A DNA stretch of 64,000 nt from Mucilaginibacter sp. OK098 (GTDB lineage: Bacteria > Bacteroidota > Bacteroidia > Sphingobacteriales > Sphingobacteriaceae): the NCBI RefSeq assembly GCF_900142915.1, contig NZ_FRCM01000006.1, positions 199,503 to 263,502 of the forward strand, written 5' to 3'. Both the position numbers and the translations under genes were made by a program. This document shows, in pieces, positions 1 to 8,638 of the stretch. A model generated the notes under the pieces. The model saw only the letters and a list, made by a program, of their open reading frames with translations, did not search any database and was not told where the DNA came from. The first letter of the stretch is position 1. Each line of letters opens with the position of its first letter.

Positions 1-229
1 TTTCCTTTTGCGCAAAAACATTTAACGCAATAAGGTTGATGATAATAATTAAAGAATATTTCAATCGTTGTTTAACAAATCGCATAGCCAAAAGTAGTTA
101 AATATGATTTCGGGGCATTATTTTAACCAGCTAAATTGTTCCGGAATAAAAAATATGACATAAAAAACAATTCCAAATAAACCTTTGTATTGTTTTTTAC
201 TCTATTCTATTATTAAAACGAAAAACACA

Positions 230-895
230 ATGAAAAAAATTATCTTCTTTGCTATATGCCTGCTGGCTGCAGGTTCAGTAAGTGCACAAGGCTATTACTA
301 TGGTCATCGCCGCCCGGTAAAGCGTTCGGCTCCGCGCAATCAGTCAAATGATTTTTATCGTGTAAGAGTTGGTGTGGCCGGTGGTTTCAATTTTGCCGAT
401 GCAGTTGATTCTTATAATTCAAATTATTCTACAGGCTCTATAACTGCTTTTCATGTGGGTTTAACACTAGATGTGCCTATTGCCTATCCTGTATCATTTG
501 CACCAGAAGTATTATACTCGCAAAAAGGTTATTCAGCCCAAACCACTGATGGTAATTTAACCCAGCGCAGTAATTTTATTGATGTGCCGCTATTGGCTAA
601 ATTCAGGTTATCACCAAATTTTAATTTTGTAGTTGGTCCGCAAATTTCATTTCCAATATCAACAACAAACACTTATGATGATGGGTTTAACATAACCGCA
701 AAAGATCATTACAGCACCACTAATGACAGAACCGTATTAGATGGTGTTATAGGAGTTGGCTTTGATATAAACCCGAATGTTGAGCTGCGCGCCAGATACA
801 CCATTGATTTTCAACAAACTGATGATAATGCCTATTATATTCCGGGTTACCGTAACGAGGTTTTCCAATTGGGTATAGGCTTTAAGTTTCAGTAA
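230..895 (+). CDS. Outer-membrane beta-barrel protein (PorT-like)
   Basis: A 221-residue protein with a signal peptide at residues 1-20 (Lys-Lys, hydrophobic core, cleavage after SVSA). The rest alternates polar and hydrophobic residues and ends in an aromatic Phe-Gln, as in small porin-like barrels. The pattern (LDVPIAY, FAPEVLYSQKGY, IDVPLLAKFR, ELRARYTIDF) matches the PorT/outer-membrane beta-barrel family common in Bacteroidota, which usually sits in the outer membrane with unknown cargo. An upstream TTG at 185 would extend the frame, but the ATG at 230 begins the signal peptide and is preferred. A strong terminator follows, so this is a single-gene unit. Confidence 0.8.
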   Translation: MKKIIFFAICLLAAGSVSAQGYYYGHRRPVKRSAPRNQSNDFYRVRVGVAGGFNFADAVDSYNSNYSTGSITAFHVGLTLDVPIAYPVSFAPEVLYSQKGYSAQTTDGNLTQRSNFIDVPLLAKFRLSPNFNFVVGPQISFPISTTNTYDDGFNITAKDHYSTTNDRTVLDGVIGVGFDINPNVELRARYTIDFQQTDDNAYYIPGYRNEVFQLGIGFKFQ

Positions 896-923
896 CAGGT
901 AAGCACAATCTTACATATTATCA

Positions 924-954
924 AAGGCCGGGCAATTAATTGCCCGGCCTTTTT
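924..954 (+). terminator. Rho-independent terminator of the beta-barrel gene
   Basis: A near-perfect GC-rich inverted repeat (AAAGGCCGGGCAA / TTGCCCGGCCTTT) with a short TTAA loop is followed by a T run, 28 bases after the stop codon. Confidence 0.9.
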
Positions 955-981
955 ATTACACATTTTTACTTTTGTAACATT

Positions 982-1010
982 TTTGTTTCAATGTTTTATC
1001 TGTAGCTTTG
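982..1010 (+). promoter_or_regulatory. Bacteroidota-type promoter (TTTG-N17-TAGCTTTG)
   Basis: TTTG at 982-985 and TAGCTTTG at 1003-1010 match the -33/-7 consensus of the primary sigma factor of this phylum. Transcription would start near 1014, just before the ATG at 1028. This argues against the in-frame TTG at 983 as translation start because that codon lies inside the promoter. Confidence 0.7.
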
Positions 1011-1027
1011 AACCCGTAATTAATTTT

Positions 1028-1879
1028 ATGCCTGAAAATATATTCGTTTTTGAAACAAGAGAAGTTAACTACCTAAAACCCTATCTTGATAAAGCAAAAT
1101 CCTTAGGGTTTAATGTTACTGTAACCGATAATTCATACCTTGAAAACAACAAGCTTTTTAAGGAATTTATTGATGTATACAAACATTATAGCGTTAATCC
1201 GCCTGAATTTGAGATTGCCTGCTTTGCACGCTATTTCGCAATTGCATCCATTTTAAAAAACGATGATCCCTTTTTGCTTACCGATACCGATGTATACGTC
1301 ACCAAAGCATTCCGGGATCTGCAGGGGCATAATTTTAAAGGGACATTTGTTGGCAGTGAAGGGTTTTATGAAAAAGGTTCAGAAGGGCAAATTTCTCCGC
1401 ATTGCACCATATGGAACAGGGATCTGCTTATTGATTTTATTGATTTTATCCTTAATACCTACAAAAAGAATCACGAAAATGATTTCCTTGAAAATTATTA
1501 TCAGTCGCAAAAAGAAAAACACGCCTATACTTCTGTATCCGATATGAACCTGATCTACTTGTGGATCCAGGCGAATAATGTTCCATATGTCAATTCAAAT
1601 TCTACAAAATTTGAGTTCGGGATCGATCATAATCTTTCTTCACTTTTATGTGCTGATGATGAATTTGAGGCTTTTGCAGGAAGGAAATTTTTAAAGGTAA
1701 GAAATGACAAAATCACCTGTTTCTTAAAGTCGGGCAAGGAGCAAAATATGGCGTTATTACATTTCCAGGGAGCATATAAACCAATATTACAAAGATTTTA
1801 CTTAAAGCGCTATGCAAAGTTTATACACTTTACCTTACGGAATAATTATATCCATAACCGAAAAAAAATCAGCAATTAA
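1028..1879 (+). CDS. Putative GT-A type glycosyltransferase
   Basis: A 283-residue cytoplasmic protein without signal peptide. The visible diagnostic feature is the DxD-type motif LLTDTDVYV near residue 85, preceded by a segment (IACFARYFAIASIL) typical of GT-A enzymes that bind a nucleotide sugar through a divalent metal. A later VSDMNLIYLW region resembles the acceptor-side motif of GT8/GT32-like proteins. Its exact family is not recognised. It probably adds a sugar to a surface glycan, given the row of glycosyltransferases that follows. The start was set by the promoter at 982-1010. It converges with the next gene across 27 bases. Confidence 0.6.
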   Translation: MPENIFVFETREVNYLKPYLDKAKSLGFNVTVTDNSYLENNKLFKEFIDVYKHYSVNPPEFEIACFARYFAIASILKNDDPFLLTDTDVYVTKAFRDLQGHNFKGTFVGSEGFYEKGSEGQISPHCTIWNRDLLIDFIDFILNTYKKNHENDFLENYYQSQKEKHAYTSVSDMNLIYLWIQANNVPYVNSNSTKFEFGIDHNLSSLLCADDEFEAFAGRKFLKVRNDKITCFLKSGKEQNMALLHFQGAYKPILQRFYLKRYAKFIHFTLRNNYIHNRKKISN

Positions 1880-1906
1880 TACATAAAGCACTATCATCAA
1901 CCATGG

Positions 1907-2872
1907 TCATAAAGCTGCATTTCTAAATGCCGATTTAAACCACCTTTTTACTTTTTTAGGTATTGAATTTTGTTTGCGCCTTATTTCTTCAATATTAAAA
2001 TGAGCATTCATGATAAACAGATCAGCTTGCTTTTCGGGCACTATAAATGAAGGGTCTGTTATTTCCTTAATTTCAGATAAATGAACATTACTAAATACAT
2101 GGTCATCGTTAACAGTATTGGTAGCACCCGATCCGTAACCAATATTTGAAATTAAATTTTCATTGGGGATAATGGTAAGCCCGTTGTTAAAAAAATTAAT
2201 AAAATCAAGCGGATACGCCCATGAATTAATTTTACCTTCCTTTACATCATTAAAAATATTTACCCAGCATTCAACAACCAGCGGGTCAGGATAAATATTC
2301 TGAAGCTTTTCCTCTATTTCGTAATTGTTATATTTTTCAAGATTTATATCGTAATCTTTCCATACCCTTCTCCAGCTGGCCCACCCCCAAACATGTGTGC
2401 GGTTTGAAAAATAATAGCTGCAATCGCCCCATTTTTTACCCTGCTGTAAATTACAACCAGTTATATGCCTAATCCGGGTATCATCGCGGTATTTTTCTAA
2501 AAGTGTATCGCAGAATTTAAAAAAGCTATTTGCGGGCAAACAATCATCCTCAAGTATAATTCCCTCCTCCTCGTTATCAAAAAACCAGGTTATCGCCGCA
2601 GATACACCATCACGGCAGCCTGCATTTTTTTTATTAAAATGCGTTTTTACTTCGCACTTCCAATCAATATTTTTTACAATTGCCCGCGTTTGTTTACATA
2701 ATAATATATCATCATCATTACCAGGCCTTGGAGCATCAGCTGCCACATATAAGCGGGCAGGTTTTGCAGTTCTGATTTGTTCAAATACCTTCCGGGTAGT
2801 ATCGGGCCGGTTAAATATTAAAAATAATACAGCCGACTTTGTTTGATAAGGGGATTTTTCAAAAAGGTGCAT
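1907..2872 (-). CDS. HlpA-like nucleotide-sugar transferase
   Basis: 321 residues. The N-terminal LFLIFNRPDTTRKVFEQI, the YVAADAPRPG segment, the GVSAAITWFFDNEEEGIILEDDCLP region with its EDD metal-binding motif, and WGWASWRRVW are characteristic of the family often annotated 'nucleotide-diphospho-sugar transferase / hemolytic protein HlpA-like', a GT-A fold group related to GT2. It likely transfers a sugar during surface polysaccharide or glycoprotein synthesis; the donor and acceptor cannot be told from sequence. It is transcribed alone, divergent from the gene at 3080. Confidence 0.7.
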   Translation of the reverse strand: MHLFEKSPYQTKSAVLFLIFNRPDTTRKVFEQIRTAKPARLYVAADAPRPGNDDDILLCKQTRAIVKNIDWKCEVKTHFNKKNAGCRDGVSAAITWFFDNEEEGIILEDDCLPANSFFKFCDTLLEKYRDDTRIRHITGCNLQQGKKWGDCSYYFSNRTHVWGWASWRRVWKDYDINLEKYNNYEIEEKLQNIYPDPLVVECWVNIFNDVKEGKINSWAYPLDFINFFNNGLTIIPNENLISNIGYGSGATNTVNDDHVFSNVHLSEIKEITDPSFIVPEKQADLFIMNAHFNIEEIRRKQNSIPKKVKRWFKSAFRNAAL

Positions 2873-3050
2873 ATTAATAAGTTTATTTCAAGAACTCAAA
2901 CTTGAGCAGAATAGTTTACTCATCAGCGTAACAATCTGGATAGAAATGGGTTTGAAAAAAGATTGTTACAATAGGCCTCAACAATAAATGACACAAGTTA
3001 CGTTAATGGTTATTGGTTATGGATCTGGCCAGATTCGCCGACTTAATTTA

Positions 3051-3058
3051 TATATTTG
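3051..3058 (+). promoter_or_regulatory. -7 promoter element TATATTTG
   Basis: A perfect TAnnTTTG element 22 bases before the ATG at 3080. No good -33 TTTG is seen at the usual distance. The in-frame TTG at 3056 lies within this element, so it is unlikely to be the start codon. Confidence 0.45.
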
Positions 3059-3079
3059 GCCGAACATCTTAAAAGAAAC

Positions 3080-3928
3080 ATGGGACTTAATTTTATAAAG
3101 AGGATAACTCAAATCAGGAATATATTAAATATTGTACTTAGAAAAATTGACGATGATAAAGGGATCAAGGTAACCCAGTTTTACGCCGACCATTTATTTA
3201 ATAATCCCAAATATGATTCTCCAAAACGATTGAATAAACACGAATACCAGGTTTTTTCACAAAATGGAGAAGATGGTATTATCCAGGAAATATTTAACAG
3301 GATTGGCTATACCAATAAATACTTTATTGAATTTGGTGTTGAGAATGGTCTGGAGTGCAATTCAACCAATTTACTTCATAAAGGATGGAGCGGCCTTTGG
3401 ATTGAAGGAAGCGACGAGTATTGCAAACAGATCTCCCAACGTTTTAAGGACCTGATTGACAGTGGTAATTTAAAAATTCAAAACGCATTTATAAATGCCG
3501 AAAACATTCAATCACTTTTTGATAAGGCCGATGCACCTCTTGAACCGGATCTGTTATCAATAGATATTGATTATAACGATTACTATATCTGGAAGGCTAT
3601 AACAAAGTATAAACCACGCGTATTAGTTATTGAATATAACTCCATATTCAGGCCCGATACTCATTTTGTTGTGAAGTATAATGCAAACAGGATGTGGGAT
3701 AAAACCAGCCATTTTGGAGCTTCTTTACTGGCGTTGGAGCAGTTGGGAATTGAGAAGGATTATTGCCTGGTAGGATGCGTATTTACAGGCAGCAATGCCT
3801 TTTTTGTGCGAAAAGACCTTGTAGGCGACCTGTTTGAATCTCCTTATACCGCTGAAAACCATTATGAACCCAACCGCGACTTTTTGAATTACAAAGCCGG
3901 GCATCCTAAAAACCACATTCCGGATTAA
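3080..3928 (+). CDS. FkbM/methyltransferase-like conserved protein
   Basis: 282 residues, soluble. The core YFIEFGVENGLECNSTNLL followed by WSGLWIEGSDEYC resembles motif I and motif II of Rossmann-fold SAM-dependent methyltransferases of the FkbM-like kind: an acidic FIEFG.E.G loop, then an acidic residue at the end of strand 2. LLSIDIDYNDYYIWKAI is the strand-4 region. Such proteins are often found in O-antigen and exopolysaccharide clusters, which fits its neighbours. The methyl acceptor is unknown. The ATG at 3080 was chosen because the upstream in-frame TTG lies in the promoter. Confidence 0.55.
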   Translation: MGLNFIKRITQIRNILNIVLRKIDDDKGIKVTQFYADHLFNNPKYDSPKRLNKHEYQVFSQNGEDGIIQEIFNRIGYTNKYFIEFGVENGLECNSTNLLHKGWSGLWIEGSDEYCKQISQRFKDLIDSGNLKIQNAFINAENIQSLFDKADAPLEPDLLSIDIDYNDYYIWKAITKYKPRVLVIEYNSIFRPDTHFVVKYNANRMWDKTSHFGASLLALEQLGIEKDYCLVGCVFTGSNAFFVRKDLVGDLFESPYTAENHYEPNRDFLNYKAGHPKNHIPD

Positions 3929-4049
3929 CGTGTATAATTCAAATTAGGGTCTTAATAATACCAGTTGAACAGAAAAAGTGAATGTAACTATCACCCTCTC
4001 ATCTTGACTCTTATTATCTTGACTCCTGATTCTTGTTATCTTGATTCTT

Positions 4050-5879
4050 TCACCCCGCAAAAGTCTGCATATCAATCAGTCTGCGGTATAGTCCATTGTT
4101 TTCAATCAACTCGAGGTGATTACCCTGCTCAACAACCGTCCCGCTTTCAAGCACAATAATTGTATCGGCATTTTGGATGGTGCTTAGCCTGTGGGCAATA
4201 ATTAATGAGGTGCGGTTCTTCATCAGGTTGTTTAATGCTTCCTGCACCAGCTTTTCCGATTCGGTGTCCAGCGCTGAAGTTGCCTCATCAAGCAACAAAA
4301 TCGGGGGATTATTTAAAACAGCCCGGGCTATGCAGATCCGCTGCCGCTGCCCGCCTGAAAGCTTCGTACCCCGGTCGCCGATATTGGTTTCGTAACCCTT
4401 TTCAGTCTCGATAATAAAATTGTGTGCATTGGCAATTCTGGCTGCATCCTTAACCTGCTCAAGGGTAACATTGGTTTTGCCAAAGGCAATGTTATTAAAA
4501 ATAGAGTCGTTAAATAAAATCGACTCCTGGTTAACCACTCCAAGCAGCGCCCTAAGTGATTGCGCTGTAAAACCATTTATATTTTGCCCGTCAATTAAGA
4601 TCTCGCCCGATTGCGGCTCTATAAAATGCGGCACCAGGTCCATCAGCGTTGATTTACCACCACCCGACGGGCCTACGAGTGCAACCGTTTTCCCCTTGGG
4701 GATACTTAGGTTAACGTTATTTAAGATCTGCCTGTCGCCGTAGGCAAAAGATACATTTTTAAATTCAATGCTTTCATTAAACCCGCTAAGGTTTTTAGCG
4801 TTTGGCGCATCCTTTATTGCCGGTTTCTCATCTATAAGTGCCAGCACTCGCTCACCTGCGGCAATACCTGAATGGATATTGCTGAACGAATCAGATATGG
4901 CTTTTGCCGGGCGCATCAGCTGCGAAAAAATGGCAATATATGCAATAAAGTGACCGCCATCCAGGTCGGATTTTTTATTTAGAATTAAATATCCGCCGTA
5001 AAGCACAATACACGAGATCATGGTAATTGCCAATGTTTCAGAAACCGGTGAAGCAGATTGCTGCCGTTTGGCCATTGAGCGTAAAATTTTTGAATATTTG
5101 GTATTCTCATCATTAAAACGCTTTTTAATAAAATCAGTAGCATTAAATGCTTTAATGATCCGGATGCCTTGTAATGATTCATCAAGGTAACTGATCATAT
5201 TCCCGTACGTTTGCTGGGCAGCTACAGCCTGGGCTTTAAGCTTTTTTACAATTTTTGAAATTATAAAAGCAGATACAGGCACTACTAAAAGCGAACCCAA
5301 TGTTAAACTTACAGAAATCTTAAAAAGCAAAACCAAAAAAACTATCATTTGGAATGGCTCTTTAAAAACCACCTGTAATGTAGCGGTAACTGAAAACTGT
5401 ACAACCTGTACATCCGAAGCTATTTTTGAAATGATATCACCTTTGCGCTGGTTATTAAAATAGCCTAAATGCATATCCATCACATTATTAAAAACCGACT
5501 TGCGAAGATTTAATAATGTATGTAAACGTAGGTTTTCCATAGTGCGCGCGCCAAGGTAACGGAACAGGTTTCCCAAAACCATGGTAATAATTATAACCGT
5601 GCATATAAACTTTAATGCCCCCCATTGCCCCTGGCTGTGTATAAAAGTGTTCATGTAATATTTAAACCACCCGGTAATATCAAGCAATGCAGGTTGCTTT
5701 ACTACTACAACCGCCGCTGTTTTACAGGTGTCGGTTATAAAAAGGGTATTCATCAGCGGGATAAGTAATGGGTATACCATTGAGCTGAAAACAACATATA
5801 ATAAAGTAAACAGGATGTACGGTATGGCAAACTTTTCAATTGGTTTGGCAAATGATAGCAGCCGGAAATATGTCTTCAT
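4050..5879 (-). CDS. MsbA-like ABC exporter (fused TM and ATPase)
   Basis: 609 residues. Residues 1-330 form the six-helix exporter domain. The nucleotide-binding domain follows with Walker A GPSGGGKST (about 402-410), signature LSGGQRQR (about 506), Walker B ILLLDEATSALD (about 525-536) and the H-loop AHRLST. This is the half-transporter layout of MsbA and related lipid or peptide exporters, working as a homodimer in the inner membrane. Its place among glycosyltransferases suggests it flips a lipid-linked glycan or lipid A. Substrate assignment is inference. A 38-base palindrome separates it from the upstream GT9 gene. A second exporter domain or peptidase C39 domain is absent. Confidence 0.85.
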   Translation of the reverse strand: MKTYFRLLSFAKPIEKFAIPYILFTLLYVVFSSMVYPLLIPLMNTLFITDTCKTAAVVVVKQPALLDITGWFKYYMNTFIHSQGQWGALKFICTVIIITMVLGNLFRYLGARTMENLRLHTLLNLRKSVFNNVMDMHLGYFNNQRKGDIISKIASDVQVVQFSVTATLQVVFKEPFQMIVFLVLLFKISVSLTLGSLLVVPVSAFIISKIVKKLKAQAVAAQQTYGNMISYLDESLQGIRIIKAFNATDFIKKRFNDENTKYSKILRSMAKRQQSASPVSETLAITMISCIVLYGGYLILNKKSDLDGGHFIAYIAIFSQLMRPAKAISDSFSNIHSGIAAGERVLALIDEKPAIKDAPNAKNLSGFNESIEFKNVSFAYGDRQILNNVNLSIPKGKTVALVGPSGGGKSTLMDLVPHFIEPQSGEILIDGQNINGFTAQSLRALLGVVNQESILFNDSIFNNIAFGKTNVTLEQVKDAARIANAHNFIIETEKGYETNIGDRGTKLSGGQRQRICIARAVLNNPPILLLDEATSALDTESEKLVQEALNNLMKNRTSLIIAHRLSTIQNADTIIVLESGTVVEQGNHLELIENNGLYRRLIDMQTFAG

Positions 5880-5903
5880 TAAAGGAATATAATATATAAA
5901 AAT

Positions 5904-5941
5904 GCAAATCTAACAGTAATTAATTAATTACTGTTATTTGC
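5904..5941. repeat. AT-rich palindrome between GT9 and ABC exporter genes
   Basis: A perfect 24-base palindrome with half-site AACAGTAATTAA (5912-5935) is extended by GCAAAT at 5904-5909 and ATTTGC at 5936-5941. It directly abuts the stop codon of the GT9 gene and precedes the exporter start by 25-60 bases. It could be a weak terminator of the upstream gene or an operator for the exporter. A -7-like TAGATTTG lies on the minus strand within its exporter-proximal arm (5905-5912). Confidence 0.6.
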
Positions 5942-7074
5942 TATAGCAATGCCAAAACTGCCTGCCAAACATTAGCTAAATTAACTTTATCAATACAGGG
6001 ATAGGGCTCCGTTTCAGCAGTTTCAAATATACAGTTCCAGTTACAGTAATAGCATTCCATTTTTTGGTAAACACAAACCGGACAGTTTTCAAAATATGCC
6101 GGATATGGTGCAAACCGTTCAAAATGTCCGCCCCCAAGGATACAAACCGATGGCGTTTTTGTGGCAACGGCTATATGGATGGCGCTGGTTTCATTTGCTA
6201 TTACTAAAGCAGCGCTGCCAATAAGTTCTATCAATTGAGGTAACGTTGTTTTACCAATTAAATTATTCACGCTTTGCAACGGCAGGTTTTCTTCAAGGTA
6301 ATTGCCAATCTGTATATCCCCGGGGCCACCTGCCAGGTAAATTTGCTGCGGGCTATGCTGCTTTAACATTTTTATCAGGGCCAGAAAATCTTCTCTCCGC
6401 CAGCTTCGCTTAAAGATCCCCGCTCCAGGAAAAATAACTATGCCATTATTATCATTTTTTTCAACCGGGATAAATAGTGAGTTTATAGAAAGCGATTCGC
6501 CCAAAACATTTTCAAAAAAGAATTTTGAGCGCTCAAATTCAAAATGCACAGTTTCGGGCAGTATAAGTTTAGTGGTGTAAAACGTATCGGTTTTTGTTTT
6601 GTATTTCGCTAATATACCTTCGGTATTGCTTTCAAAACCAATAATTTGTTTTGCAGCTGTTAGTGCAGCCAAACCATCCGTAATTAAAAGCCGGGTTGAT
6701 GATGGCTGCAAAACAACCTCATAATTATTCTTAAAAAGCCGCCAGCCAAGTTTTAGTAGTTTCAACGGCGCTTCATAAAGCTCGTATTGTTTTATAAAGT
6801 AAAACCTATACATGTAAGCAGCATCGTATTTTAAAGCCACATCCTGCCATAAGGTATTGCCAAGCAGATCTATCTTATAATCTCTAAACTTCTCCGATTG
6901 CTTTATTACCTCAATAAAATTCCTGAAGACGATGTAATCCCCTATCGCATCTGTTTTTATGATCAATAGTCTTTTTTGAGATGTTCTTAAGCCGCCGAAA
7001 AACTTAAACAGCCGGGAAAGCCTGAATATAATAAAGCGCGTTATCCTGAATAAGTTCCTGTTTTTTATAACCAT
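5941..7074 (-). CDS. Glycosyltransferase family 9 (heptosyltransferase-like)
   Basis: 377 residues. RLLIIKTDAIGDYIVFRNFI near residue 34 is the N-terminal GT9 signature (kxDaiGD), and VIFPGAG, YLAGGPGD, LPQLIELIGSAALVIANETSAIHIAVA are the C-terminal donor-binding blocks of ADP-heptose:LPS heptosyltransferases (GT-B fold). An unusual Cys-rich tail (CPVCVYQKMECYYCNWNCIFE) with two CxxC-like pairs may bind a metal; this feature is found in some GT9 members of Bacteroidota. It is probably translated with the upstream GT2 gene, whose stop is 8 bases away, and acts in LPS core synthesis at the inner membrane. Confidence 0.82.
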   Translation of the reverse strand: MVIKNRNLFRITRFIIFRLSRLFKFFGGLRTSQKRLLIIKTDAIGDYIVFRNFIEVIKQSEKFRDYKIDLLGNTLWQDVALKYDAAYMYRFYFIKQYELYEAPLKLLKLGWRLFKNNYEVVLQPSSTRLLITDGLAALTAAKQIIGFESNTEGILAKYKTKTDTFYTTKLILPETVHFEFERSKFFFENVLGESLSINSLFIPVEKNDNNGIVIFPGAGIFKRSWRREDFLALIKMLKQHSPQQIYLAGGPGDIQIGNYLEENLPLQSVNNLIGKTTLPQLIELIGSAALVIANETSAIHIAVATKTPSVCILGGGHFERFAPYPAYFENCPVCVYQKMECYYCNWNCIFETAETEPYPCIDKVNLANVWQAVLALL

Positions 7075-7082
7075 ACAATCAA

Positions 7083-7826
7083 TTAGTCAGTATAATTACT
7101 GTTTTTGTATTTACTGGGGTTAAGCATCATCTTAAATTTTCTGAAAACATATCTCCCCCATATTTGAGGCCCGTGATATTTTAAAATCAGGGCCGCCTGG
7201 TCTTTTTTAAAGATCTTATCAATTTTAACAGATGAAATGCCGGTGTGATTAAAGTTGGCAATAGTAAGATCAATAAATTCAAAATAAAGACCTTTATCAG
7301 CCCAGCATTGCATGTTCAGCAAATGATCGGCAGTTATTGGGTATTTGGTATTGTACTTATACTTTTTAAATACCGCAGCCGGATAAACAATTGCCTGGTG
7401 ACAAATGGTATCTTTAGCGTGCTTATAAGCATCAACAGGCCCCGGCGTTGGTTTCCCGTTTATTAAAACCCTGCCATAATAAACAGCCGCTTTGTCTTTT
7501 AACTGGTAAAGCAGATCAGAAAACTCAGGAAAAACCTCATCATCGGCCCCAATAAAATATACCCACTCGCCGGTTACATATTCAAGCGCTTTGTTCATTG
7601 CATAATAAATACCATCATCCGGTTCGCTTTTCCAGAAGGCAATTTTATCGGCATTGGAATTTAAAATATCTACAGTGCCATCATTACTTTTGCCGTCAAT
7701 AACTATTATCTCTAAAAACGGGTATGTTTGCTTATAAAAGCTATTGAGGCAGCGTTGCAGAACAGCAGCGGCATTAAATGTTACTATAATTACAGAAACT
7801 TTAGGAGTATTTACAGCAACAGTCAT
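7083..7826 (-). CDS. Family 2 glycosyltransferase (GT2), paralogue A
   Basis: 247 residues. KVSVIIVTFNAAAVLQRCL, IIVIDGKSNDGTVDIL, DDGIYYAMNKAL and YFIGADDEV are the standard GT2/WcaA-like blocks; GADDE carries the metal-binding DDx. C-terminal helices lack clear membrane spans. It likely adds a sugar to a lipid-linked or LPS acceptor. It is first gene of a unit with the GT9 gene, and it lies head-to-head with a close paralogue at 7871, 44 bases away. Confidence 0.85.
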   Translation of the reverse strand: MTVAVNTPKVSVIIVTFNAAAVLQRCLNSFYKQTYPFLEIIVIDGKSNDGTVDILNSNADKIAFWKSEPDDGIYYAMNKALEYVTGEWVYFIGADDEVFPEFSDLLYQLKDKAAVYYGRVLINGKPTPGPVDAYKHAKDTICHQAIVYPAAVFKKYKYNTKYPITADHLLNMQCWADKGLYFEFIDLTIANFNHTGISSVKIDKIFKKDQAALILKYHGPQIWGRYVFRKFKMMLNPSKYKNSNYTD

Positions 7827-7870
7827 ATAAGCACATATTTACAAATACGGCAAATATAAGTAATCAGAAA

Positions 7871-8638
7871 ATGATAATTGGGGAAGGAAAAAGTTTAACA
7901 ACAGCAGGCGATGGCCCGGCGCGCATATCAATAATAATAGTTACTTACAATGCTGCAAACGACCTGCAAAAATGCCTCAATAGTATTTATGAACAACAAT
8001 ACCCTGCTATTGATATTATTGTGATTGACGGCAAAAGCACCGATGGCACGATAGAAATATTACAGAACAATACTTCCCGTATCCATACGTGGATCAGCGA
8101 AGAAGACGGCGGTATTTACGATGCAATGAACAAGGCTTTAAAATATATTACAGGGCAATGGGTATATTTTTTAGGATCGGATGATGAACTCCGACCCGAT
8201 TTTTCAAAGCTGGCTTATGAACTAACCGATTTAAATGCCATTTATTATGCAAATGTTATTCATAACGGCTTAAAACGCTCTGAAGAGATAACGCCATATT
8301 ATATGGCTAAGGTAGGAATCTATCACCAGGCTATTATTTACCCTGCAACCATTTTTAAAAAGCGTCAATATAATTTAAAGTATAGAGTAGCGGCCGATTA
8401 TGCTTTAAATATGCAGTGCTTTAAGGATCCTGCTTTTCATTATATCTACAAAGATTATATCATATGCAATTATAATCATACAGGGATCTCAGCAACCGTG
8501 GTTGATCAGCCTTTTGAAAACGACAAAGCAACGCTAATACTCACAAACTTCGGTTTTAAAATATGGGCGAGGTTTATGTTCAGGCAGTTTAAAGCAGTAT
8601 TTTCAAAAGGGAAGAAAAAAGATATTACTCACCAGTAA
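7871..8638 (+). CDS. Family 2 glycosyltransferase (GT2), paralogue B
   Basis: 255 residues with the same blocks as the divergent neighbour: ISIIIVTYNAANDLQKCLNS, IIVIDGKSTDGTIEIL, GGIYDAMNKALKYITGQWVYFLGSDDEL, YHQAIIYPATIFKK, CNYNHTGIS. Identity with paralogue A is visible along the whole length, so the pair arose by duplication with inversion. It probably transfers a different sugar onto the same glycan. Its last 14 bases overlap the 3' end of the convergent GT4 gene. Confidence 0.85.
   Translation: MIIGEGKSLTTAGDGPARISIIIVTYNAANDLQKCLNSIYEQQYPAIDIIVIDGKSTDGTIEILQNNTSRIHTWISEEDGGIYDAMNKALKYITGQWVYFLGSDDELRPDFSKLAYELTDLNAIYYANVIHNGLKRSEEITPYYMAKVGIYHQAIIYPATIFKKRQYNLKYRVAADYALNMQCFKDPAFHYIYKDYIICNYNHTGISATVVDQPFENDKATLILTNFGFKIWARFMFRQFKAVFSKGKKKDITHQ

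Noticed and set aside
185..229. Upstream TTG start of the first beta-barrel gene
   Set aside because: The extension MYCFLLYS... precedes a perfect signal peptide at 230; AACCTTTG at 180-187 could be promoter DNA, so the extension is not coding.
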